12,199 nucleotides of DNA from Planctomycetaceae bacterium. GTDB lineage: Bacteria; Planctomycetota; Phycisphaerae; SM23-33. The notes below the pieces were generated by a model. The model did not search any database and had not been told where the DNA came from. It saw only the letters and a list, made by a program, of their open reading frames with translations. Positions 1 through 8,500 of the stretch are shown one piece after another. The position numbers and the translations under genes were made by a program. The stretch spans positions 1 through 12,199 of the forward strand of contig JAJFVE010000173.1 of assembly GCA_021371965.1 (NCBI GenBank). The letters are read 5' to 3'. Within the stretch, counting starts at the first letter, position 1. Each line of letters opens with the position of its first letter.

Positions 1-1
1 G

Positions 2-826
2 AAGGTCCGCATCGACATGCTCAAGCGGTTCGGCTACTACTCCACCGAGAGCAACGGCCACCTCAGCGAGTACGTGCCGTGGTACCGCAAGCGGATGAAA
101 GACATCAAGAACTGGATCAACCTCAATAGCTGGATCAACGGCGAGACCGGCGGCTACCTGCGCGTTTGCACCGAAGGCCGCAACTGGTTCAATACCGACT
201 TCCCGCAGTGGCTCAAGGGCGAGAACCCCATCAAGCCCGAGCATCGCGGGCACGAGCACGGCAGCTACATCATCGAAGGCCTCGAGACCGGCCGCTGCTA
301 CCGCGGGCACTTCAACGTCGTCAACGACGGCTGCATCACCAACCTGCCCGACGACGCGATCGTCGAGGTCCCCGGCTACGTCGATCGCAACGGCGTGAGC
401 ATTCCGCAGGTGGGCGATCTGCCGCTGGGCTGCGCCGCCGTCTGCGACGCCTCGATCAACGTGCAGCGCCTGGCGGTCGAAGCGGCCGTGCACGGCGACG
501 TGGACCTGCTCAAGCAGGCGATGATGATGGACCCGCTGACCGGCGCGGTGCTCGACCCCAACGAGATCTCGCAGATGACCGACGAGTGCCTGATCCGGAT
601 GGCCCAGTGGCTGCCCAACTACCGCAAGGCCATTCCCGCGGCGAAGAAGCGCTTCGCTAGCGAGAAGAAACTCGCCTGGTACAAGGGCCAAGGCGCCGCT
701 CGCATCCGCACCAAGAGCGTGGCCGAGATGAAGAAGAACGCCGAGGCCTCCCGCAAACGCGCCGCCGCCAGCGACAAAGCCGCCGGCGACCGCGCCGCCG
801 CCTTGGCCAAGGCAAAGAAGAAGTGA
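2..826 (+). CDS. GH4 family glycosidase (alpha-galactosidase/alpha-galacturonidase type), 5'-truncated by window edge
   Basis: The frame is open to the left edge; the first ATG at 17 is internal because the preceding codons read K-V-R-I-D in frame. The 274 visible residues match the C-terminal part of glycoside hydrolase family 4: the RFGYYSTESNGHLSEYVPWY stretch (about residues 10-29), then FNVVNDG-ITNLPDDAIVEVPGYVDRNG, VGDLP and the NVQ-LAVEAA helix, followed by a MMMDPLTGAVLDPNEI segment. GH4 enzymes are cytoplasmic, use NAD and a divalent metal, and cleave alpha- or beta-glycosides by a redox elimination mechanism. The Rossmann domain and the Cys/His metal ligands of the family should lie upstream of this window. 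The sub-specificity (alpha-galactose, alpha-galacturonate or alpha-glucose) cannot be read from this part. The last 34 or so residues are a Lys/Ala-rich, probably helical tail not expected in typical GH4 proteins. Family call firm, substrate open. Confidence 0.88.
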   Translation, partial: KVRIDMLKRFGYYSTESNGHLSEYVPWYRKRMKDIKNWINLNSWINGETGGYLRVCTEGRNWFNTDFPQWLKGENPIKPEHRGHEHGSYIIEGLETGRCYRGHFNVVNDGCITNLPDDAIVEVPGYVDRNGVSIPQVGDLPLGCAAVCDASINVQRLAVEAAVHGDVDLLKQAMMMDPLTGAVLDPNEISQMTDECLIRMAQWLPNYRKAIPAAKKRFASEKKLAWYKGQGAARIRTKSVAEMKKNAEASRKRAAASDKAAGDRAAALAKAKKK

Positions 827-830
827 GAAA

Positions 831-905
831 AGTGGCGAGTGGTGGGTGGTGAGTGGTGAGAAAGAGAAGCGAACACTCACCACTCACCACTCACAACTCA
901 CCACT
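831..905. repeat. Inverted repeat built of GAGTGGT units in the gap after the GH4 gene
   Basis: Left arm 831-860 is made of GAGTGGT-like heptamers and pairs with right arm 876-905, made of CTCACCA units, in 27 of 30 positions across a 15-base loop. A further CTCACCACT unit continues to about 912. The element starts four bases after the GH4 stop codon. There is no T-run after the stem, so it is not a classical intrinsic terminator. The rest of this gap (906-953) holds only the ribosome binding site AGGA at 941-944 for the next gene. Confidence 0.85.
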
Positions 906-953
906 CACCACTACTCCCAATGTGGTTAAGCCCTTGTTCCAGGATCACTCATT

Positions 954-1991
954 ATGAGCACCGTGCGCGAGAGACTCGAAACCGCCATGGCCGGCGGCAC
1001 GCCGGACAAGACGCCGCTGGGCATCTACGGCTGGTTCCTGGGCGACACGAACAATCTCAGCGACGACGCCAAGCGGCTGGTCGACATGGGCCTGGGGCTG
1101 ATCGTCGGCGGCGGGACCGTCGGGGCCAGGTCGGAAGGCATCGAGTGGTCCAACGAGCAGAAGAAAGAGGGCAACGACACTTACTACATCCACAAGCTCA
1201 AGACGCCCGTGGGCGAGCTTCGCAAGGCCAGCAAGAACGGCTGGCATTATGAAGACTGGATCAAGCAGCCCGCCGACTACAAGGTCTGGCAGTGGATGGT
1301 CGAGCACACCGAGGTCTTCCCCAGCTACGAAGGCTACCTGGCGATGGAAGAGAGGCTCGGCCAGCGCGGCCTGCCGATTGTAGGCGCGGGGCGCACGCCG
1401 ATCATGGAGATCAACATCGACATCGCGGGCACGGAACGCTTCTGCATGGACATCGCCATGGAAGTGCCCGAACTGCTCGACTTGTACGAGGCCATGAAGA
1501 AGCTCCATCGCAAACGCGCCGAGATCATGGCCGCCGGCCCGGGCAAGATCATCTCCTACGTCGAGAATCTCACCATCGGAATGATCGGCCCCAAGCGATA
1601 CAGCGACTTCATGGTCGGCATCTACAACGACTGCTTCCCGCTGTATCACGCCGCCGGCAAACTGGCGGCCGTGCATTACGACGGCGAGGTCAACTGCATC
1701 CGCAACGAGATCGCCGCGGCGCCGATGGACATCATGGAGTCGCTCACCGAGCCGCCTGAGGGCGACATGATGTACGAAGACTGCCGCCGCCTCTGGCCCA
1801 ACAAGGCCTTCCTGGGCAACATCAACGTCGGCCTCTACTACAAGACCCGCGACGAGCTGGCCGCGGCCGTCGTCGACAAGCGCAACCGCGCCGGCAAGAA
1901 AGGCCTGGCGTTCGAAGTCAGCGAAGACATGCCTCGCACGTGGAAAGAGCAGATTCCGGTGGTGTTGAAAACGCTGGAAGAGTTGGATTAG
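954..1991 (+). CDS. Uroporphyrinogen decarboxylase (URO-D) superfamily protein, not HemE
   Basis: The protein has 345 residues, close to the usual length of this TIM-barrel superfamily. It starts at ATG 954 with AGGA nine bases upstream (941-944). Superfamily landmarks are PIVGAGRTPIMEINIDIAG (residues 141-159), a helix-rich centre, AAVHYDGEVNCI (239-249), then MDIMESLTEPPEGDM and ALGNINVG-like FLGNINVG (287-293) near the barrel end. The HemE signature (PxWxMRQAGRYxPEY) that holds the substrate-binding arginines is absent, so a haem role is unlikely. At the place where MtaA-type corrinoid methyltransferases have the zinc motif HxCG this protein has H241-Y-D243-G. It is probably cytoplasmic; no signal peptide. 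It lies between a GH4 glycosidase and a second, dissimilar URO-D-like gene, as part of a rightward gene run. Reaction unknown; the fold assignment is strong. Confidence 0.85.
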   Translation: MSTVRERLETAMAGGTPDKTPLGIYGWFLGDTNNLSDDAKRLVDMGLGLIVGGGTVGARSEGIEWSNEQKKEGNDTYYIHKLKTPVGELRKASKNGWHYEDWIKQPADYKVWQWMVEHTEVFPSYEGYLAMEERLGQRGLPIVGAGRTPIMEINIDIAGTERFCMDIAMEVPELLDLYEAMKKLHRKRAEIMAAGPGKIISYVENLTIGMIGPKRYSDFMVGIYNDCFPLYHAAGKLAAVHYDGEVNCIRNEIAAAPMDIMESLTEPPEGDMMYEDCRRLWPNKAFLGNINVGLYYKTRDELAAAVVDKRNRAGKKGLAFEVSEDMPRTWKEQIPVVLKTLEELD

Positions 1992-1998
1992 TCTCCAA

Positions 1999-2101
1999 GA
2001 GAACACGAATGACACGAATGAACTAATACGCGAAACAACAAGAAATACGCCTGCTCTCATGCCTTTGTTTTTGCCCCATTCGTCTATTCGTGACATTCGT
2101 G
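1999..2101. repeat. CACGAATG-family inverted repeat with A-rich loop
   Basis: Left arm 1999-2023 (GAGAACACGAATGACACGAA followed by TGAAC) pairs imperfectly with right arm about 2076-2101, which reads CATTCGTCTATTCGTGACAT followed by TCGTG. The left arm begins seven bases after the upstream stop codon and the right arm ends 14 bases before the ribosome binding site of the next gene. The same arm occurs at 11334-11355 (21 of 22 bases identical). The loop holds GAAACAACAAGAA (2032-2044), which recurs exactly at 5522-5534. Confidence 0.85.
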
Positions 2102-2115
2102 GTAAGTTTCTTTCA

Positions 2116-2120
2116 AAGGA
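2116..2120 (+). promoter_or_regulatory. Ribosome binding site supporting the GTG start at 2127
   Basis: AAGGA lies six bases before GTG 2127 within the run AAAGGAAAG. No ATG in this frame near the N-terminus has comparable support, so GTG is taken as the start of the following gene. Confidence 0.7.
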
Positions 2121-2126
2121 AAGATC

Positions 2127-3233
2127 GTGATTCGCGAACTGAAATACAAACCCGATTTCGGAAAGACCGTCGACCGCTTTGAGGCCTGGTGGCATCAGGA
2201 GATCATCGATCGCCCGCCGATCATGTGCGGGTGTCGCCGCGTGTACGAAGCGCCCCAGCCGCCCAAGAAGACTTTCGCCAGCGACAAGGAGCGATGGTTC
2301 GATGTCGAGTATCACGTCGACTCCGCCACGGCCGGGCTCGAGGGGCTGGAGTTCTTCGGCGACTCGTATCCGCTGTTCTGGCCGAACATGGGCCCCGAGA
2401 TTGCGGCTGTGCCCTTCGGCGTCGACGTGCAGTTCGGCGATTGGACGACCTGGTCGATCCCGATCGTGAAAAAGCCCGAGGACTGGCAGACGATCATCGA
2501 CAAGCCGCTGGACTTCGAGAATCCCATCTGGAAGGCCATGGAGCGGATGGCCGACTACGCCATCAAAGTCTCCGATGGCAAGTTCGTCGTCGGCATCACC
2601 GACCTGCACGGCAACTACGACATTCTGGCGGCGCTGCGCGACCCGCAGCACCTGTGCATGGACCTGATCGACTGCCCCGAGCTGCTCGACAAGGCGTGCG
2701 AGAAGGCCGTCGCGTGCTATCTGGAATGCTTCGACCGCTGCTGGGCCCGCAGCAAAGCCGCCGGTTACGGCTCGGCCACCTGGTGCCCGGCGTACCACGA
2801 AGGACGCGGGTATATCCCAAGCTGCGACTTCTGGTGCATGACGTCGCTGGAGATGGGTAAGGCCCGCATCTGGCCGTTCGTCGAAAAAGAGATCAAGGCC
2901 CTGTCGCGCAGCCACTTCCACCTGGATGGCCCCAACGCGCTGAAGTTCCTCGACCTGCTGCTGGAATGCCCCGAGCTCAACAGCGTGCAGTGGGTCTACG
3001 GCGCCGGCAACGGTCCCGGCAGCAAGTGGATGGACGTCTACCGCCGCATCCACGCGGCCGGCAAGAGCATGGAACTCTGGGCCGACAGCCCCAAGCAGTG
3101 CCTGGAGCTGATCGAAGAGTTCGGCCCCGAGGGCCTCTGGCTGAGCACCGGTGGTTTCGACAGCAAGGAATCCGCCGACGCGTTCCTGAAAGACGCCGAA
3201 AAGGTCTCGGCCAAACATCGGCGCAAGAAGTAG
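2127..3233 (+). CDS. Second URO-D superfamily protein (HxDG subtype), GTG start
   Basis: The 368-residue protein starts at GTG 2127 behind a good Shine-Dalgarno. It shows the TIM-barrel plan of distant URO-D relatives: a tryptophan-rich N-terminal part (FEAWWHQEIIDRPPI, 18-32), a central FVVGITDLHGNYDILAALR stretch (153-171), a helix DLIDCPELLDKACEKAV (179-195), SHFHLDGPNALKFLDLLLE (262-280), and a C-terminal LWLSTGG. The motif H265-L-D267-G mirrors HYDG of the previous gene, but overall the two proteins look only distantly related, so this is not a recent tandem duplicate. The HemE arginine signature and the HxC zinc motif are both absent. It is cysteine-rich around 197-237 (for example C197, C201, C205, C220, C233, C237), with no obvious cluster motif. 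Neighbouring genes are the other URO-D-like protein and a secreted beta-helix protein. Function unknown; possibly a transferase or lyase acting on a sugar- or methyl-derived substrate (inference). Confidence 0.75.
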   Translation: MIRELKYKPDFGKTVDRFEAWWHQEIIDRPPIMCGCRRVYEAPQPPKKTFASDKERWFDVEYHVDSATAGLEGLEFFGDSYPLFWPNMGPEIAAVPFGVDVQFGDWTTWSIPIVKKPEDWQTIIDKPLDFENPIWKAMERMADYAIKVSDGKFVVGITDLHGNYDILAALRDPQHLCMDLIDCPELLDKACEKAVACYLECFDRCWARSKAAGYGSATWCPAYHEGRGYIPSCDFWCMTSLEMGKARIWPFVEKEIKALSRSHFHLDGPNALKFLDLLLECPELNSVQWVYGAGNGPGSKWMDVYRRIHAAGKSMELWADSPKQCLELIEEFGPEGLWLSTGGFDSKESADAFLKDAEKVSAKHRRKK

Positions 3234-3241
3234 TTCGTTTT

Positions 3242-3477
3242 TGCGGCCTGAAAGGCCGCTGGCAAGTCAGCCCAGGGCAGAGCGGCGAGCACAGCGAGCT
3301 GCGCCGCCCTGGGTTAAGGTTGTTCGATATTTCAAGCCCTGTAAGGGCGTCGCAAAGATACCCGCAGATTCTTTGTGGCGCCCTTACAGGGCTTCGCTCT
3401 TGTTGCTGACCTTGCCCCAGGCCGGCGCCCTTCGGGCTCCGGCCTGGGCTGACTTGCCAGCGGCCCTAAGGGCCGCA
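3242..3477. repeat. Large multi-branched palindromic element
   Basis: Outer arms 3242-3276 and 3443-3477 are inverted copies with an uninterrupted 23-base identity (3254-3276 against 3443-3465). Inside sit three further stems: CCCAGGGC 3271-3278 with GCCCTGGG 3306-3313; AAGCCCTGTAAGGGCG 3334-3349 with its exact complement 3379-3394; and CCCAGGCCGG 3416-3425 with CCGGCCTGGG 3439-3448. The last stem competes with the outer one. The element begins eight bases after the stop codon at 3233 and occupies most of the 300-base gap. It contains no gene I recognise. It could be a mobile palindrome, a structured untranslated region, or both. Confidence 0.85.
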
Positions 3478-3523
3478 TCCGGGGTTGAACCTACATCACG
3501 ACATCTGCTGGTGCGTGAACTTT

Positions 3524-3527
3524 GGAG
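3524..3527 (+). promoter_or_regulatory. Ribosome binding site that decides the start at 3534
   Basis: GGAG lies six bases before ATG 3534. An in-frame TTG at 3522 overlaps this site, so it cannot be a sensible start; ATG 3534 also gives a clean signal peptide. Confidence 0.75.
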
Positions 3528-3533
3528 CCCGTA

Positions 3534-5474
3534 ATGCTGAAGACATTCTTTGCCAGCGCCCTGATCGCCCTCATTGCCCCGTGCCTCTGCGCCAAGGCTG
3601 CCGAAATCTATGTCGCCCCCGACGGCAACGACGCTAACGACGGTTCCAAGGCCAAGCCGCTGGCGACGGTCACGGCCGCGCGCGACGCGGTGCGCAAGCT
3701 TGTGGCCGCGGGGCTCAAGGATAACGTCACGGTGCTGATCGCGCCGGGGCGGTATTACCTGCCGCAAGGACTCGTGATCGAGCCGCAGGACAGCGGCAGC
3801 GAGAAGTTCAGCATCAGTTACATAGGCTTGGGCGACAAGGCGCCGGTGCTCATCGGCGGGGCAAAGATACAGGGCCTCAAGCAGCACAAGGACGGTATCT
3901 ACGTCGCATCTATGCCGCAAGGGGCCAAGAGCCTGGTGGCGCAGGAAGACGGCGTGCGGCTGACGCTGGCGCGCGAACCGAATACGGGGTACAGCCGCGC
4001 CAGCGGCGGGCGCGGCGCGAGCATCAACTACGGCGGCGACGCGTACAAGATGCTCGCGGGCGTCAAAGCTCCCGATGCGGTCGTGGCCGTCTGGCCGGAC
4101 TGGGGCTGGGACTGCCGCACCACGGGCTTTGCCTCCGGCGGGCCCGGGCAGGTAGTGATGACCAAGGATGTCGGACCGATCAAGCGGAACAACCGCTTCT
4201 ACGTGATGAACGCTCTGCCGCTGCTCGATGCCCCCGGCGAATGCGTCGCCGCCGGCGTCGAAGGCAAGTTCTATGTCCAGCCGACTAAGGGCGCGCCCGA
4301 GGGCAAGCTGTACGAGATCGCCACGGCAGACAACGTCGTGCTGATCAAGGGCGGCAAAGACAAGCCGGTGCGCAACGTGCACTTTGCGAACCTGGACCTG
4401 ATGCTGGCCAATGAGGACGCCGTTTTTGTGGCCGACGCGCAAGACTGCTCGATTCGCGGCTGTCGCATCGAAAACACGTGGGAGCGCGGGGTGTGGGTCA
4501 AGGGCGTCAACCGCGGCATCACGATCGCCGACAGCGAGATCCGCAACGTCGGGCGCGATTGCATAGGCCTCACCGGCGAAGGGATGACGGCGACGGAGGT
4601 CAGCACGGCCAACGTGATCGAGAACTGCCACCTGCACCACGGCGGGCAGATTTTCACGCAGGGGGCGGGCGTGCAGATTTACTTCAGCGGGCACAACCGC
4701 GTTGAACACAACCACATTCACGACTTTGCCCGCTACGGCGCCAGCGTCAAAGCGTTCTCGACCCGCAAGACCAAGCGACGCGACTACGAGCACCTGCATG
4801 CCCGCAACAACACCATCGCGTACAACCACATCCACCACGTCTGCCAGGACAGCGACGACTGCGGGGCCATCGAGAGCTGGGGCCCGGGCAAGGGTAACGT
4901 GTACGACCACAATCTCATCCACAACAGCGGCACCGGTGGAGGGATCCAGTTCGGCATCTACCTCGACGACGCTACCGACGATTCGACCGTCACCAACAAC
5001 ATCATCTACAATGTGGCCGGGTCGCGCATCGGTGCGGCCATCTGCGCCAAGGGCATCGGCAACCGCATCGTCAACAACGTGCTGGTGGCCGGGCCTGGCG
5101 TGCGGGCGGCGCTGCGGAGCAAGTCCTCCGAGGCCTCCTACGACCAGGTCATCACGCACAACATCTTCTACCTGGAAAATGGCGGGGCGGCCGTCTTCGA
5201 CTTCGACGACTGGCAGTCCAACCGCTTCAAGACCTGCGACAACAACGTGTACTTCAACCCCAAGGGCGGCCTGCACAATATGGGGCGTGGGCCGGCGTTC
5301 CCAGCCGTTAAAGGCGCCGCCAGCATCACCGAGGATCCCAAGTTCACCAACGCGGCTGATCGCGATTACAGCCTCAAGGCCGACTCGCCGGCGCTGAAGA
5401 TCGGGATCAAGTCCATCGACACCAGCGCCATTGGCCTGACGGACAAGTTTCCCAAACGGCTCGCGCGACAGTAG
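3534..5474 (+). CDS. Secreted right-handed parallel beta-helix protein, probable polysaccharide-active enzyme
   Basis: The protein has 646 residues from ATG 3534. Residues 1-22 form a signal peptide (LKTFFASALIALIAPCLCAKA), followed at 24 by EIYVAPDGNDANDGSKAKPLATVTAARDAV, the usual opening of secreted beta-helix enzymes. An N-terminal sheet module runs to about 275. From about 278 to 555 come repeated beta-helix coils with N-x-I/V ladders: VIENCHLHHG, RVEHNHIHDF, TIAYNHIHHV, VYDHNLIHNS, TVTNNIIYNV, RIVNNVLVAG, VITHNIFYLE. Acidic loops DSDDCGAIESWG (439-450) and GIYLDDATDD (474-483) face one another in order and may hold the active site. The C-terminus DPKFTNAADRDYSLKADSPALKIG (601-624) is a common end for this class. 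The layout resembles GH141 or GH120-type glycosidases and some polysaccharide lyases; I cannot tell which. It would act in the periplasm or outside, upstream of the cytoplasmic glycosidases in this locus. Confidence 0.85.
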   Translation: MLKTFFASALIALIAPCLCAKAAEIYVAPDGNDANDGSKAKPLATVTAARDAVRKLVAAGLKDNVTVLIAPGRYYLPQGLVIEPQDSGSEKFSISYIGLGDKAPVLIGGAKIQGLKQHKDGIYVASMPQGAKSLVAQEDGVRLTLAREPNTGYSRASGGRGASINYGGDAYKMLAGVKAPDAVVAVWPDWGWDCRTTGFASGGPGQVVMTKDVGPIKRNNRFYVMNALPLLDAPGECVAAGVEGKFYVQPTKGAPEGKLYEIATADNVVLIKGGKDKPVRNVHFANLDLMLANEDAVFVADAQDCSIRGCRIENTWERGVWVKGVNRGITIADSEIRNVGRDCIGLTGEGMTATEVSTANVIENCHLHHGGQIFTQGAGVQIYFSGHNRVEHNHIHDFARYGASVKAFSTRKTKRRDYEHLHARNNTIAYNHIHHVCQDSDDCGAIESWGPGKGNVYDHNLIHNSGTGGGIQFGIYLDDATDDSTVTNNIIYNVAGSRIGAAICAKGIGNRIVNNVLVAGPGVRAALRSKSSEASYDQVITHNIFYLENGGAAVFDFDDWQSNRFKTCDNNVYFNPKGGLHNMGRGPAFPAVKGAASITEDPKFTNAADRDYSLKADSPALKIGIKSIDTSAIGLTDKFPKRLARQ

Positions 5475-5490
5475 AATCGGGGAAACAGCT

Positions 5491-5565
5491 TTGCCACAGA
5501 GATCGCGAAGCGCACAGAGAAGAAACAACAAGAACTCTTTGTGAGCTTTGTGATCTCTGTGGCAA
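5491..5565. repeat. CCACAGAG-family inverted repeat
   Basis: Left arm 5491-5519 and right arm 5537-5565 pair in 25 of 29 positions; the outer 14 bases (TTGCCACAGAGATC) are exact. The 17-base loop includes GAAACAACAAGAA at 5522-5534, shared with the loop at 2032-2044. The element starts 16 bases after the stop codon at 5474 and ends 10 bases before the ribosome binding site of the next gene. Arms of the same family are nested inside the gap at 11380-11478. Confidence 0.88.
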
Positions 5566-5575
5566 GGTTTCTGCT

Positions 5576-5579
5576 GGAG
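5576..5579 (+). promoter_or_regulatory. Ribosome binding site that decides the start at 5586
   Basis: GGAG lies six bases before ATG 5586. The frame is open further upstream to a GTG at 5541, but that codon and most of the extension lie inside the right arm of the inverted repeat and would put 15 residues in front of a good signal peptide. Confidence 0.75.
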
Positions 5580-5585
5580 CCGCCG

Positions 5586-8500
5586 ATGAAGCCCGTTTTC
5601 TATTCATGCGTTTCGACCCTGTTGATTCTCTCTGCCTCCGCCGCCGGGGCCGATTGGCCCCAGTGGCGGGGTGACTCGGGACATCGTGGCGTTGGCGCCG
5701 AGCAACTGCCTGCTGAACTGCACCTGCAGTGGGCGCGGCAGTACTCCCCGCGCGTGCAGACGTGGGACAACGCGCTGACCAACGACCTGATCACCAACGA
5801 CCAGATCTTCGAGCCGGTCATCGCCGACGGACGGATGTTCCTGAGCTTCAACAACTGCGACAAGATCGTCGCCATCGAGTTGGCCGGCGGCAATGAAGCC
5901 TGGACCTTCTACACCGAAGGCCCGGTACGCCTGCCGCCTGCCATTGCCGACGGGAAGGTATATGCTGCAAGCGACGACGGCTGGCTCTACTGCCTCGACG
6001 CCGCCAGCGGCAAGGAAAAGTGGAGGCACCGCGGCGGCCCCAGCGCCCGCAAGTGCATCGGCAACGGGCGGATGATCTCGCTGTGGCCGGCCCGTGGCGG
6101 GCCCGTCGTCCACGACGGCAAGGTCTACTATGCGGCCGGCATCTGGCCGTTCGTCGGCGTGTTCATCCACGCCCTGGATGCAAAGACGGGCAAGCCCCTC
6201 TGGGTCAACGACACCACCGGCTCGATGTACACGCTCCAGGGTCACGCGGCCGCCGCGTTCGCCGGCGTCGCGCCCCAGGGCGGCCTGACCGTGGCGGGCG
6301 ACAAGCTCCTGGTGCCCGGCGGGCGGACGCTCCCTGCCGTCCTCGACCGCCGCGACGGAAAGATGCTCTACTACGAAGGCTCGGGGGTGGCCGGCGGGGG
6401 CGGGTCGTTTGTGATGGCCGACGCCGCCCGCGCCTGGACGCGCACCAGCAAACGCGGCGTGCGGACCATCAGTCTGGCCGATCACAAATCCGGCCCCGCG
6501 TACCACGGCGAGCCCGTCGTCGATGGCGACACGATCTACATCTACGGCGGCGCGGTCGAAGCCGACAAGCCCGCGCGCCAGGTCGTGCAGGCCATCGGAC
6601 CGCGGCCATGGGAAATCGAAGCCGACGCCGCGGGCGATCTGATCAAATCCGGCAACCGCCTCTATGCAGCAGGCAAAGACAAGATAGTGGCGATCGACTT
6701 GCCGGGCGGCGACCAGGACAAGCCGCGCATTTCCTGGTCCGCGCCGGTCAGCGGCACGGTTATGCGCCTGCTGGCAGGCGGCGGGCGTCTGGTGGCGGTG
6801 ACGCTCGAAGGGCAGGTGTTGGTATTTGGCCCCGCCGGCGCCCCCGGCCATGAGATTGCCGTCTCGCCGCGCCCGCTGACGCCGTCGCCGGGGAAGATCG
6901 AGGCGGCAAAAGCAATTCTCGCTCGCACCTCGCAGCCGGCGGGGTTCGCATTGGTCTTCGGCATCGACGACATCGAGTTGCTGGCCGCCCTGGCCGGAGA
7001 GTCGGCTTTGAAGATCGTGGCCGTCGATCCGGATGAGAGCGTCGTCGCCACCGCTCGCAAGCGGCTCGACGAGGCCGGTCTGTACGGGCGCATCGCCGTG
7101 GCGCAGGCCAGGCCCGAGGAGTTCAGGGCACCGCCGTATGTGGCCTCGCTGATCGTCACCGGCAAGGCTGTCGCCGGCGCGGTCCGCAACCGCGACGGGC
7201 AGACGTTCCGGGCGATCTATCAATCGCTACGGCCGTATGGCGGAGCGATGTGCGTGGGGGGCTTTGCAGCCGACGAGCGATGGATCACGCGCCAGGGTCC
7301 GCTGGCAGGCAGCGGGGACTGGACGGGCCAGTACGCCGACGCCGGCAACACCGTGATGTCGGCCGATTCGCTGGTGAAGTTGCCGCTGGCGCCGCTGTGG
7401 TTCGGCGGGCCTGCCAATGCGCGGATTCTCTCGCGGCACGGTCGCGGCCCGCCCGAGCAGGTCGCCGGCGGGCGCGTGGTGATCGAGGGCGTCGGCGGCC
7501 TGACGTGCTACGACGCCTACACCGGCACGATCCTGTGGGAGTACGATTTTGGCCCCGACGCCAGAACGGCCTACGCGCTGTACTGGGATGATACCGACGC
7601 GACCGGGCAGGGCGCCATGATGGGCGCCAATGTGCGCGGGACCAATTACGTCATCACCGACAGCGAAGTGTACCTGGCGCTGGGCAGTGTCTGCCGCGTG
7701 CTCGACGCCGCCAACGGCAAGCTCACGCGCACCATCGAGATGCCCAAGGCCCACGACGGCAAGGCCGTAGATTGGGGATTCATCGGCCTCTACGATGGCC
7801 TGCTTATCGGCGGGCAGGGCTTTGCAGATTACTCGGCGCTGCTGGCCCGCGCGGGCGAGACTAAGCCGCTCTGGAACACGTACAACGCCCCGATGGACAA
7901 ATCGGCCAGCCGCGGACTGGTCGTCTTTCGCGCCGCCGACGGCAAGGTGCTCTGGAAAACCATCGCCGCCAGCAGTTTCATCCATAACGGCATCGTGGCC
8001 GGCAACGCGCGGATTTACTGCCTGGACAAGCTGCCGGGCGAGGTTGCCGCGGCGTTGTCACGTCGCGGCCGCAAGGAGAGCGTCGAGTATCGCATCGCGG
8101 CCTTCGACGCCCGCAGCGGCAAGGAACTCTGGCAGGCCAAGGGCGACATCTTCGGTTCGTGGTTGTCGTATTCTGCCGCGCACGACGTGCTGCTACAGGC
8201 GGCCGACTTCAACGGCGCGCGTGCGATGGGCGACCGCGGCAACGCGGGCATGGTCGCCTACCGCGGCAAAGACGGCGGCGTGCTGTGGAAGAATCTCGAC
8301 CGGCGCTACATGGGCCCGGTGATCCTGCGCGGCGACACCATCCTCACCAACGGCCGCTTCTATGCCAAGACCGCCGGGGCGATCGGCCTGCTCGACGGCA
8401 AGGAAGTGCAGTTGCCCAACCCGATCAGCGGCCAGCGCGAGCCCTGGCTCATCAGCCGCAGCTACGGCTGCAATTACGCCGTGGCGAGCGAGAGCCTGAT

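Noticed and set aside
831..912. CRISPR-like short tandem repeats (GAGTGGT / CTCACCA units)
   Set aside because: Units are only seven bases with no unique spacers, and the two blocks are complementary to each other, which makes this an inverted repeat.
954..1991. Reading the URO-D-like protein as HemE or as an MtaA-type corrinoid methyltransferase
   Set aside because: The HemE arginine signature is missing, and the MtaA zinc motif HxCG is replaced by HYDG.
945..3218. 757-codon open frame on the minus strand opposite the two URO-D-like genes
   Set aside because: It runs antisense across two well-supported genes and the gap between them, and its translation is low-complexity Val/Ala/Asp/Arg with no family motif. 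It is a product of high GC in the third codon positions.
3254..3477. Intrinsic terminator after the second URO-D-like gene
   Set aside because: The stems are strong but no T-run follows any of them on the plus strand, and the multi-branched plan does not match a simple terminator.
3384..5531. 715-codon open frame on the minus strand opposite the beta-helix gene
   Set aside because: Antisense shadow of a clear secreted beta-helix gene; no recognisable motif and no convincing ribosome binding site.
5604..7223. 539-codon open frame on the minus strand opposite propeller 1
   Set aside because: Antisense shadow of the propeller gene; composition typical of high-GC mirror frames.
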